From positions 1 to 64,000 of the forward strand of contig CAJMNR010000007.1 of NCBI GenBank assembly GCA_905214875.1: a DNA stretch of 64,000 nucleotides, read 5' to 3'. Both the position numbers and the translations under genes were made by a program. Under the pieces are notes generated by a model that worked only from the letters and a program-made list of their open reading frames with translations, had not been told where the DNA came from and ran no database searches. Shown piece after piece: positions 25,874 to 33,730 of the stretch (within the stretch, counting starts at the first letter, position 1; the number at the start of each line of letters is the position of its first letter). This stretch comes from an uncultured bacterium. Its GTDB lineage: Bacteria > Bacillota > Clostridia > Lachnospirales > Lachnospiraceae.

Positions 25874-27498
25874 CATTTTCTTATAGAGATCAAGAACGAC
25901 GTATCCTAAATCAATGTTCCTTTCAAATAAACGAAGGAGAATTTGTTGTAATATGTGGGGAATCTGGTTGTGGTAAGACAACGTTACTTCGTCTCCTAAA
26001 GAAAGAGCTTACAAAAGCAGGAGACATGACAGGTAAGATTACCTTTTATAAAGAAGGAGAAGAGGTTACCTATCTTCCGAGCCAGATTGGCTATGTAATG
26101 CAGAATCCGGATGCACAAATCGTAACGGATGAAGTGTGGCATGAGCTTGCTTTCGGACTGGAGAATATGGGCGTAAATACCGATATGATACGGTTCAAAG
26201 TTGCGGAGATGGCACATTACTTTGGAATCGAGAACTGGTTTCATAAGAATACATGGGAACTTTCTGGTGGACAAAAGCAGATTCTTAACCTTGCAAGCGT
26301 CCTTGTCATGGAGCCGAACATATTGCTTCTTGATGAGCCGACAGCGCAGCTGGATCCGATTATGGCAGCAGAGTTTATTCAAACGGTGAAGAAGTTAAAT
26401 GAGCAGCTTGGCCTTACGGTAATCATGGTAGAGCATCATCTTGACGAAGTACTCGGAGTTGCCGATCGCCTGCTTGTATTAGAAAATGGTAAAGTCTTAT
26501 TAGATGGGGCACCAAGAGAGGTCCTAAAGGAAAAAGTAGAATCGTTAGAAGACAGTGTCCCAAGTGCGGTCAAGATCTTTCATGGAATCGGAAGAGGAAC
26601 TAAGTGTCCATTAACCGAGAAGGAAGCAAGAGAGTATCTAAGAGACTTAAAGGAAAAAGGAATCCATCCAGGACGTAAAGTAAAAGAGGATAACGTGCTT
26701 CAAGCGGCAAGTGAGGAACCTGTAATCGAGTTAAAAGAATTGTATTTTCGCTATGATCGAGGCGGCGAAGATATATTAAAAGGCGTGAATCTAACAATCG
26801 AAAAGGGCCTAATCTATTCGATCTTAGGGGGAAATGGTTCTGGTAAGACGACGTTACTTACTGTCGTTTCTGGCCAGAATAAGGCATACAGTGGAAAATG
26901 CCTGATTGACGGCAAGAGGATAGGAAGCTACAAAGGAAATTCCTTATACTTAAACAACTTAGCCTACCTTCCACAAAATCCGACTTCGTTATTTGTCAAG
27001 AATACGGTACAGGAAGATTTGATGGAGATGGGAGCGGTGTTAGGGCGCTCCAAGGATGAGATAAAGACATATATCAAGGAAATGGCAGCACGGTTAAAGA
27101 TTACCCATGTGTTAGGAAAACATCCTTATGATTTAAGTGGTGGCGAACAGCAAAGGGCAGGGCTTGCCAAAGTTCTGTTACTTGATCCTAAAATCCTCGT
27201 GTTAGATGAGCCGACAAAGGGGTTAGATGGAACGACCAAAAGGGAGTTTCGTAACTTATTGCAATCCTTAAATGACGAGGGTATGACGATCCTTATGGTA
27301 ACCCATGATGTAGAATTTGCCGCATCCATTTCTGATCGATTGGGGCTGTTCTTCGATCATCAGATCATCGCTATGGATACTCCACGTAAGGTGTTATCAA
27401 ACAGCAGATTCTTTACGACACAGGCAAGTCGTATTGCAAGAGAGTTTGTAAAAGATGCGATTACATGTGAGGAGGTAATTGCGTGCTATCAACAATAG
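25846..27498 (+). CDS. ECF transporter ATPase, two fused ABC domains
   Basis: A 550-residue protein with two complete ABC ATPase domains joined head to tail. Domain 1 has GESGCGKTT (Walker A), ELSGGQKQ and ILLLDEPTAQLDP. Domain 2 has GGNGSGKTT, LSGGEQQRAGLA and ILVLDEPTKGLDG. Both catalytic glutamates are kept. Most ECF systems use separate EcfA1 and EcfA2; here they are one polypeptide, as in YkoD-type systems. It powers the vitamin uptake by the flanking T and S components. It overlaps the T gene by 28 nt and the S gene by 16 nt. Confidence 0.93.
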   Translation: MECITVKDVTFSYRDQERRILNQCSFQINEGEFVVICGESGCGKTTLLRLLKKELTKAGDMTGKITFYKEGEEVTYLPSQIGYVMQNPDAQIVTDEVWHELAFGLENMGVNTDMIRFKVAEMAHYFGIENWFHKNTWELSGGQKQILNLASVLVMEPNILLLDEPTAQLDPIMAAEFIQTVKKLNEQLGLTVIMVEHHLDEVLGVADRLLVLENGKVLLDGAPREVLKEKVESLEDSVPSAVKIFHGIGRGTKCPLTEKEAREYLRDLKEKGIHPGRKVKEDNVLQAASEEPVIELKELYFRYDRGGEDILKGVNLTIEKGLIYSILGGNGSGKTTLLTVVSGQNKAYSGKCLIDGKRIGSYKGNSLYLNNLAYLPQNPTSLFVKNTVQEDLMEMGAVLGRSKDEIKTYIKEMAARLKITHVLGKHPYDLSGGEQQRAGLAKVLLLDPKILVLDEPTKGLDGTTKREFRNLLQSLNDEGMTILMVTHDVEFAASISDRLGLFFDHQIIAMDTPRKVLSNSRFFTTQASRIAREFVKDAITCEEVIACYQQ

Positions 27499-28163
27499 TA
27501 AAGAAAGCGTTATTGTTTTTAATCATTCCAGTCAGCATCATGGTGGGAATCATGTTCTTGGGGGACCGAAAGTATTATGCAATCTCATTAATCATTGCAT
27601 GCAGTGTGAACCTCATCTATATGCTTTCTTTTGAGGAAAAGAAAATTTCTACGAGAAGGATTGTGTTGCTTGCAATTATGGTTGCTCTTTGCGCGCTTGG
27701 CCGTTTTTTATTTATTATGATTCCGGGATTTAAACCGGTAACGGCGATTGTCGTATTGACAGGCATTTATTTTGGAAGCGAGGCAGGACTTGTGACAGGG
27801 GCTATGGCAGCGCTTGTGTCCAATATTATCTTTGGACAGGGCCCTTGGACGCCGTTTCAAATGTTTTCCTGGGGAGTGATTGGTTATATTGCAGGGAGTC
27901 GTATGCTTCACTCCATCCTTCGGACGAAGATGGGAATGGTCATATATGGAATTCTAAGCGGTGTTGCTTATTCCTTGATTATGGACATTTGGTCTACGCT
28001 TGCGATTGATGGTTCGTTCTTAGTGTCGAGGTTTGTAGTCAAGGTGGGAACGTCCCTGCCGTTTATGTTCCTGTATGCGCTTTCTAATGTGGTATTCTTA
28101 TTGGTACTACGAAAGCCAATGGGAGAAAAATTAGAGAGAATCAAACGTATTTATGATATATAG
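27483..28163 (+). CDS. ECF substrate-binding (S) component, probably for B12
   Basis: A 226-residue membrane protein with about six helices in the ECF S-component pattern. After two extra N-terminal helices comes RRIVLLAIMVALCALGRFLF, which carries the helix-1 contact motif (Ala-x-x-x-Ala) for the T component. It then has GIYFGSEAGLVTGAMAALVSN and FGQGPWTPFQMFSWG. This last type of segment is seen in the CbrT-like family thought to bind cobalamin. The cobalamin riboswitch and transcobalamin-like partners make corrinoid the best substrate guess. It is the final gene before a terminator. Confidence 0.82.
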   Translation: MLSTIVKKALLFLIIPVSIMVGIMFLGDRKYYAISLIIACSVNLIYMLSFEEKKISTRRIVLLAIMVALCALGRFLFIMIPGFKPVTAIVVLTGIYFGSEAGLVTGAMAALVSNIIFGQGPWTPFQMFSWGVIGYIAGSRMLHSILRTKMGMVIYGILSGVAYSLIMDIWSTLAIDGSFLVSRFVVKVGTSLPFMFLYALSNVVFLLVLRKPMGEKLERIKRIYDI

Positions 28164-28169
28164 AAGAGA

Positions 28170-28211
28170 GGTTATACGGCCTAGATAGAAGGCTTGTATG
28201 GCCTTTTTTTT
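28170..28211 (+). terminator. Terminator of the cobalamin operon
   Basis: GGTTATACGGCCT (28170-28182) pairs with AGGCTTGTATGGCC (28190-28203) with G-T pairs and a bulge, followed by eight Ts. Confidence 0.8.
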
Positions 28212-28261
28212 GAAGAAAAAATTCTTAAACATGGTAAATATATGTAAAACTCCCATTCACA

Positions 28262-28290
28262 TTACAAATGGAATAATTTATTGGTATAAT
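28262..28290 (+). promoter_or_regulatory. Promoter of the beta-glucoside operon
   Basis: TTACAA (28262-28267), a 17-bp spacer and TATAAT (28285-28290). The leader to 28335 is short and shows no clear antiterminator (RAT) hairpin. Confidence 0.65.
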
Positions 28291-28335
28291 ACAAAAAATG
28301 TAAAGAGTAAAAGTTTTAGAATATGGAGAACATGA

Positions 28336-30222
28336 ATGGATTATAACAAAATAGCTCATGAAATTATTAAACATGTGGGTGGACAGGAAAATATTAAGGA
28401 TTTGACCCATTGTTTTACGAGACTTCGTTTTGTCCTTTTAGAAAATGGAAAGGCAAATAAAGAGGTAATAGAGCGTATTGAAGGTGTAATCGGTGTCGTG
28501 CAGGCAGGTGGAGAATTCCAAGTCGTATGCGGTTCTAAAGTGACGCATATCTTTGAAGCCATCGAACGAGTTTTACATCCAACAGAAACGTATGAGAAAG
28601 TAAAAGATGAGGAGCAAATGCCGAAAGAAAAACAGTCGGCTGTTAAGAAGATTCTGCAGACGATTACGCAGATTTTTACGCCTCTTGTTCCAGCAATTGC
28701 GGCAGCAGGTCTGATTAAGGGCGGACTGACAGCGGCGAAACTTATAATGGCAAGAAGAGGAGTAGACATATCGGTTACAGACACATATATGATCTTGTAT
28801 GCGGCAAGTCAGGTAATCTTTTATTTCTTCCCAATCTTTTTAGCCATGACAACAGCCAAAGCACTCAAATGCAACCAGGTAATTGCCATGGTACTTGGTG
28901 CAAGCTTATGCTATCCTGCAATCGATACGATGATTCAGGATATATCGGTAGCAACCAATATCTTTGGTATTCCGGTAATTAAAGGAGCATGGAGAATTGG
29001 CGAGTCAGTCAAAGTATTCAGTTACACGGAATCGGTTATTCCAATTCTATTGGCAGTGGTCGTGATGGCGTATCTGGAGCGTTTTTTAAAGAAAGTCATA
29101 CCAGAGATCATCCAGCTAATCCTTGTTCCAGGAATTGAGCTTCTACTTATGATTCCAATTACCTTATGTCTGCTTGGACCAATAGGAATCTATATTGGTA
29201 ACTTAATAGCCTTTGCCTATGATTTTGTAATTGGCATCAGTCCAATCCTTGGCGGTGCATTAATCGGTGGACTTTGGGGAGTATTTGTAATCTTTGGCGC
29301 TCATCGAGCACTGCTTCCAATCGGACTAAACGATGTGGCGCTAAATGGCCATCAGAATATATTAGCATTTGCAGGGGCTGCAAACTTTGCACAAGGTGGT
29401 GCAGCACTTGGTGTGATGCTTAAGACAAAGAATAAAGAGTTAAAGCAGGTTGCAGCTTCAGGAACGATTGCCGCTGCCTTGGTAGGGGTAACGGAGCCAG
29501 CAATTTACGGATGTAACCTTCGATATAAAAAGCCGATGGTCTGTGCGATTTTGGCAGGCACGGCCGGCGGCGCCATTATGGGAATTGGCAATGTCTATGG
29601 AGATGCCTTTGCTAATAACGGTGTGCTTACGATCTTTACGTATGCAGCATTTGGAATGACAAAGTTTATGTTCTATCTTGTGGGGATTGCAGTTTCCTAT
29701 GTTGGAGCGGCTATCCTTACGTATCTTGTTGGATTTGAAGAAGAGGTTGTAAAAGAGGACACAAACGAACAATTGGAAAGCTTCATTCATTCACCGTTGA
29801 CAGGAGAAGCCATTCCACTTACCCAAGTAAACGATGAAGCATTTTCTTCTCTTGATTTAGGAAAAGGAGCAGCCGTCATCCCTTCGGTGGGAGAACTGGT
29901 TGCACCGGAGGACTGCGAAGTATCGGTAATTTATAATACGCTTCATGCCATTTGCCTGACCTTTGATAACGGAATGGAAGTACTCATTCACATCGGAATC
30001 GATACTGTAAAACTAAAAGGCAGACATTTTACAAGATGTGTGGAAGAAGAGCAGAAGGTAACGAAAGGAACACCGTTGATACGATTTGATATCGATGCCA
30101 TAAAAAAGGAAGGCTATGATATTACAACTCCAATCATCCTTTTAAATTCCGAGGATTATGAAGCAATAGAAGGCATGGTTGGTCCAGTGGATAATGAAAG
30201 TGCATTAATTAAAGTAAAATAG
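28336..30222 (+). CDS. bglF: Beta-glucoside PTS transporter EIIBCA
   Basis: A 628-residue PTS permease with domains in the order B-C-A. EIIB (residues 1-90) holds the phospho-Cys in DLTHCFTRLRF (about Cys27). EIIC (about 110-465) has roughly ten helices. EIIA (about 480-628) has NTLHAICLTF and the phospho-His in VLIHIGIDTVKLKG. It imports and phosphorylates aryl- or oligo-beta-glucosides such as cellobiose. The 6-phospho-beta-glucosidase that follows completes the pathway. The GGAG ribosome site lies 8 nt before the ATG. Confidence 0.93.
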   Translation: MDYNKIAHEIIKHVGGQENIKDLTHCFTRLRFVLLENGKANKEVIERIEGVIGVVQAGGEFQVVCGSKVTHIFEAIERVLHPTETYEKVKDEEQMPKEKQSAVKKILQTITQIFTPLVPAIAAAGLIKGGLTAAKLIMARRGVDISVTDTYMILYAASQVIFYFFPIFLAMTTAKALKCNQVIAMVLGASLCYPAIDTMIQDISVATNIFGIPVIKGAWRIGESVKVFSYTESVIPILLAVVVMAYLERFLKKVIPEIIQLILVPGIELLLMIPITLCLLGPIGIYIGNLIAFAYDFVIGISPILGGALIGGLWGVFVIFGAHRALLPIGLNDVALNGHQNILAFAGAANFAQGGAALGVMLKTKNKELKQVAASGTIAAALVGVTEPAIYGCNLRYKKPMVCAILAGTAGGAIMGIGNVYGDAFANNGVLTIFTYAAFGMTKFMFYLVGIAVSYVGAAILTYLVGFEEEVVKEDTNEQLESFIHSPLTGEAIPLTQVNDEAFSSLDLGKGAAVIPSVGELVAPEDCEVSVIYNTLHAICLTFDNGMEVLIHIGIDTVKLKGRHFTRCVEEEQKVTKGTPLIRFDIDAIKKEGYDITTPIILLNSEDYEAIEGMVGPVDNESALIKVK

Positions 30223-30234
30223 GAGATGAGCAAG

Positions 30235-31656
30235 ATGGACAAGACAAATAGATTCCCAGAGGATTTCCTATGGGGAGCATCCTCGTCCGCCTTTCAGATT
30301 GAAGGGGCCTGGGATACAGATAACAAGGGAAAGACAGTTGCGGATGTCAATTCGTTTAAACGCTCTTATAAACAGGCAGATACGAAGGTTGCAAGTGATT
30401 TTTATCATAATTTTAAAGAAGACATCAAGTTAATGAAGGAACTTGGCATGAAGATGTATCGCTTCTCTATTTCCTGGGCGCGCCTGTTACCGGAAGGAGA
30501 AGGAACGGTCAATCAGGCGGGAATTGCGTTTTACAACGAAGTAATTGATTGCTTATTAAATCATGGGATTGAGCCATTTGTAACGCTATATCATTTTGAT
30601 TTACCATATGCCCTTGTGGAGAAATACAACGGATGGGAAAGCAGGGAATGCATCTATGCCTTTGAGCGCTATGCAAAGCTATGTTTTTCCATGTTTGGGG
30701 ACCGCGTAAAGTATTGGCAGGTACACAATGAACAGAACTTGATGATTCGTGTAGATGAGCGTATGAATATTGACGAAGAGGATGACTTAACGGCAGACAG
30801 GATTCGCGCGCAGATGGATTACCATATGTTTGTTGCCCATGCGTTGGCTGTAAATGCCTGTCACATCCTTGTTAAGGGTGGTAAGATTGGTCCAGCCATT
30901 TCTTCCACTTGCACATATCCGCTTACTAACGATCCCAAAGATGTTTGGGCGGCCAAGATGAATGATGCCTTTAAGACAGATTACTGTTTAGAAATGCATG
31001 CAACCGGAGAGTATCCTGGTTACTATATGAGATATCTTAAGGAACGCGGTATTGTCCCGGTTATGGAAGAGGGAGATAAGGAAATTCTGATGAATGCGAA
31101 GATGGACTACATTGCAGTCAACTATTATCGTACCCTTTGCGCAAGCTATCTTCCAGTAGAGGAAGGCCATCCAATCGGTTCTCGTGTGTTCCGTGGAAAT
31201 GAAGTGGATTTCGATCAATACGGCTACTTCAGGGATGAGAAGAATGAAAATCTAGTTGCCAGCGAGTATGGGGCACAAATCGATCCTATGGGACTTCGCA
31301 TCGTATTAAATGAATACTACCGTCGTTACCGAGTACCGTTAATCATTACAGAAAATGGTCTAGGTGCCGTAGATGTGTTAACGGAAGATGGAAAAGTACA
31401 CGATGATTACCGTATTGATTATCTAAGACGCCATATTGAGGCTATTTCGCTAGCCATCGAAGACGGTGTCGATGTCATGGGATACAGCCCATGGTCAGTA
31501 ATGGATTTGTTAAGCTCCCATCAAGGATTTAAGAAACGATATGGATTTATTTATGTCAACCGAGAAGATCATGACCTAAAAGATCTTAGACGAATCAAAA
31601 AGGATAGTTACTATTGGTATCAGAATGTTATCCGTACAAACGGACAACAATTGTAA
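30235..31656 (+). CDS. bglA: GH1 6-phospho-beta-glucosidase
   Basis: A 473-residue (beta/alpha)8 glycosidase that hydrolyses phosphorylated beta-glucosides delivered by the upstream PTS permease. It has the N-terminal FLWGASSSAFQIEGAW signature, the acid/base Glu in VHNEQNLM and the nucleophile in LIITENGLGAVD. The start at 30235 is chosen because AGGAG (30221-30225) directly abuts the upstream ATG at 30226, leaving no spacing for that codon, but lies 9 nt from 30235. A terminator follows. Confidence 0.93.
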   Translation: MDKTNRFPEDFLWGASSSAFQIEGAWDTDNKGKTVADVNSFKRSYKQADTKVASDFYHNFKEDIKLMKELGMKMYRFSISWARLLPEGEGTVNQAGIAFYNEVIDCLLNHGIEPFVTLYHFDLPYALVEKYNGWESRECIYAFERYAKLCFSMFGDRVKYWQVHNEQNLMIRVDERMNIDEEDDLTADRIRAQMDYHMFVAHALAVNACHILVKGGKIGPAISSTCTYPLTNDPKDVWAAKMNDAFKTDYCLEMHATGEYPGYYMRYLKERGIVPVMEEGDKEILMNAKMDYIAVNYYRTLCASYLPVEEGHPIGSRVFRGNEVDFDQYGYFRDEKNENLVASEYGAQIDPMGLRIVLNEYYRRYRVPLIITENGLGAVDVLTEDGKVHDDYRIDYLRRHIEAISLAIEDGVDVMGYSPWSVMDLLSSHQGFKKRYGFIYVNREDHDLKDLRRIKKDSYYWYQNVIRTNGQQL

Positions 31657-31675
31657 CTAGTGGATAAGAGAATGG

Positions 31676-31711
31676 ACGACAGGTGGAATATTAATTGTAC
31701 CTGTCGTTTTT
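31676..31711 (+). terminator. Terminator of the beta-glucoside operon
   Basis: ACGACAGGT (31676-31684) pairs perfectly with ACCTGTCGT (31699-31707), followed by T-rich sequence. Confidence 0.85.
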
Positions 31712-31978
31712 GTGTGGATAACTTTAGAATTGTAATGGATTAATTAGTCAAAAAATGCAGAAAATTGAAGAAATTATTTGAGATTTATATAGAAACCATG
31801 TATACTTGAAACAGCCAAACGTCAATTTAGGAGCAGGAATGAAAAAAATATTAGACTGAAAAAGGGATGTATGGCTACCATGTTTATATTGCTCATAAGC
31901 AGACGATGTATATTATAAGAAGTTTCACTTATAATAACGATAGTACAAAAAGCAGAAGGAATTGAAGAAGAGGTTTAT
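31712..31978 (+). promoter_or_regulatory. Leader with promoter and micro-ORF
   Basis: TTGAGA (31778-31783), a 17-bp spacer and TATACT (31801-31806) form a good promoter. A six-codon frame (ATG 31839 to TGA 31859, MKKILD) follows, with AGGAG 5 nt upstream. Further on are a second weaker promoter-like pair (TTGCTC 31888, TATTAT 31910) and a TTATAAG/CTTATAA inverted repeat (31912-31933). No other gene is seen in this stretch. Confidence 0.45.
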
Positions 31979-32851
31979 ATGAAAAAGAAAATACTAATTC
32001 TCAGCGTTATCCTTTGTGTTGGGATAGCTGCAATTGCTGTTGCATTAACAAACAAAGGGAACAAAAAAGAAGAACAGAAAAAGCCAAATGTGACGGTAGA
32101 GGAATATACTAATTTGGTAAGTGATGAAGATAAAGACGAAGTAAAGAAGTTGATGGTGGAAGCAAACCTATCCAATACGGATACATTTATTGGCTGGGTG
32201 AGTGACTTTAATGCGACAATGAAAGAAGATGTCGGATTGGTAAGTAAGTGGACACCACTAAACGAGCAGCAATATAAAGTAGAAGAAATTGCAGAAGCGT
32301 GGGATGCAACTCATGAAGAAATGGGGGATTCTAATGGGCGCCTAGCTTCTTATCTACTTATGCAAAATCGAATTACAGCAAAAGAACATGTCGATTATGG
32401 AAATAACATTATGATGGATATGGATCAATTAGAAGGCGAGAGTATGTATGAAGCAATCAAGGATGATTTATATAAATTCTCAGCGGTATTTGATGAGGTG
32501 GATGTAAAAAACATCAAGACTCAGGAAGAGTTTGAACAAGCAGTTCTTAATGAATGGAAAAAACGTGGTGTTTCTTTTGCCAAAGATCAAGTATCTTTGA
32601 TCAGTGTCGTGACGGAAGATCCATATGAGCAAATCGCATTTATTCAAAATAGCGGTGTTGTAATTAAGGAAGATGGCTATGTCTTATTTATTGAAAAGAT
32701 GGCAGCAACAGAGCCATATCAGGTACTAAAGTTTACATCAGTAGAGGATTTGGCAAAGTATCTGGCAACGGAGAGGGTATTTAAGGAGGACGAACAAAAC
32801 TTTGCTCCTATCGTATTGGAAAATGATACGGTTGTAAAGGTTAAGAAATAG
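31979..32851 (+). CDS. DUF4300-like membrane-anchored protein
   Basis: A 290-residue protein with an N-terminal signal-anchor (residues 4-23, no lipobox Cys) and an extracellular domain. Its pattern (YTNLVSDEDKDEVKKLM, WVSDFNATMKE, EIAEAWDATHEE, GRLASYLLMQN) matches DUF4300, a Firmicutes lipoprotein-like family of unknown function. The GAAGAGG ribosome site is close to the ATG. The gene is followed 46 nt later by another plus-strand gene. The family call comes from motif memory, not a search. Confidence 0.6.
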   Translation: MKKKILILSVILCVGIAAIAVALTNKGNKKEEQKKPNVTVEEYTNLVSDEDKDEVKKLMVEANLSNTDTFIGWVSDFNATMKEDVGLVSKWTPLNEQQYKVEEIAEAWDATHEEMGDSNGRLASYLLMQNRITAKEHVDYGNNIMMDMDQLEGESMYEAIKDDLYKFSAVFDEVDVKNIKTQEEFEQAVLNEWKKRGVSFAKDQVSLISVVTEDPYEQIAFIQNSGVVIKEDGYVLFIEKMAATEPYQVLKFTSVEDLAKYLATERVFKEDEQNFAPIVLENDTVVKVKK

Positions 32852-32897
32852 TCTATAATGGTGCTATAGCATAATTAATAGGGAGTAAGATAGAAGT

Positions 32898-33371
32898 ATG
32901 AAGTCAATACAAGGGACGCCATGGCATATCGGTTTCACAAAGACTCAAGAAGGAGACAGAAGGCGTCATAGATCAAAATGTAAGTCTTATAATTTTGAAG
33001 AGAAGCGGTGTGGTAATCGAAAGTCCTTATATTTGGGCATGCATTGTGGTGGATCTGCACATTGCGATTATTATGAGGAAGCAGAGGAGCATGAATTAAA
33101 TAATCGAAAACGCAAAAGCAAGACTGGTGCAGAAGAAATGGTAGAAGTTCAAAAAAAGAATGTGCCAGAACATGAGCTTGTAAAGGAAAATGATAAGATT
33201 GAACTTTTAAATGATAGGACCAGACTTATTTCAAAGTATAAGGTGGCACCAACAGCACACCATAAGGGATATCCCCCATTAATAGAACAGGCACTAGGAA
33301 AGCAGTTAGGGGAAGAATTCAGGTATCGCAATGTAAAATATAAGATAGTATCAATTAATAAATTCGAATAA
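32898..33371 (+). CDS. Cys-cluster protein with GreA-tail-like end
   Basis: A 157-residue basic protein. Residues 28-60 hold a Cys/His cluster (SKCKSYNFEEKRCGNRKS, LGMHCGGSAHCDYY), suggesting a metal site. The C-terminal part (PPLIEQALGKQLGEEFRYRNVKYKIVSI) resembles the C-terminal domain of the transcript-cleavage factor GreA, but the GreA coiled coil with its acidic tip is absent. It might bind RNA polymerase or be an unrelated small barrel. Possible start codon ATG at 32898 with a GGAGTAAG site. I do not recognise a named family. Confidence 0.6.
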   Translation: MKSIQGTPWHIGFTKTQEGDRRRHRSKCKSYNFEEKRCGNRKSLYLGMHCGGSAHCDYYEEAEEHELNNRKRKSKTGAEEMVEVQKKNVPEHELVKENDKIELLNDRTRLISKYKVAPTAHHKGYPPLIEQALGKQLGEEFRYRNVKYKIVSINKFE

Positions 33372-33397
33372 GAAAGCATGAGGACTACTCATTAAAG

Positions 33398-33444
33398 AAC
33401 GCTCCCATTGTTAGACAGTAAATCTAACAATGGGGGCGTTGTTT
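33398..33444 (+). terminator. Terminator preceding repeat copy 3
   Basis: AACGCTCCCATTGTTAGA (about 33398-33415) pairs with TCTAACAATGGGGGCGTT (33423-33440) with a single T-G pair, then GTTTAATTT. The repeat begins within 11 nt of the stem. Confidence 0.85.
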
Positions 33445-33450
33445 AATTTA

Positions 33451-33540
33451 CACGGGCAACGAGCCAAAGTCCTGCTTGCATGACCTTGGCGACTGCCGCG
33501 ATAACGAGAGAAACTCGCAGAGCGTGTTTCTTCTCGTTTA
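33451..33540 (+). repeat. Dispersed structured repeat, copy 3
   Basis: A full copy, almost identical to copy 2 (11647-11737), including the 3' hairpin AACGAGAGAAAC...GTTTCTTCTCGTT. Identity stops sharply at both ends, which defines the element as about 90 nt. Confidence 0.9.
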
Positions 33541-33730
33541 CGTGAACCGAGTATTACAATATTGTAAGAATACGGAATGAAATGGAAAGAACTCACTAAT
33601 GAAAATAATGTCATTTTATGATATAAAACCATATGTACAAAAATGGAGTAGAAGTACAAAGGAAGTTTATTTAGAAGTAAGGGAGTAATAAGGGAGTATG
33701 AAATCATAAAAAAAACAGATATGTGTTATT

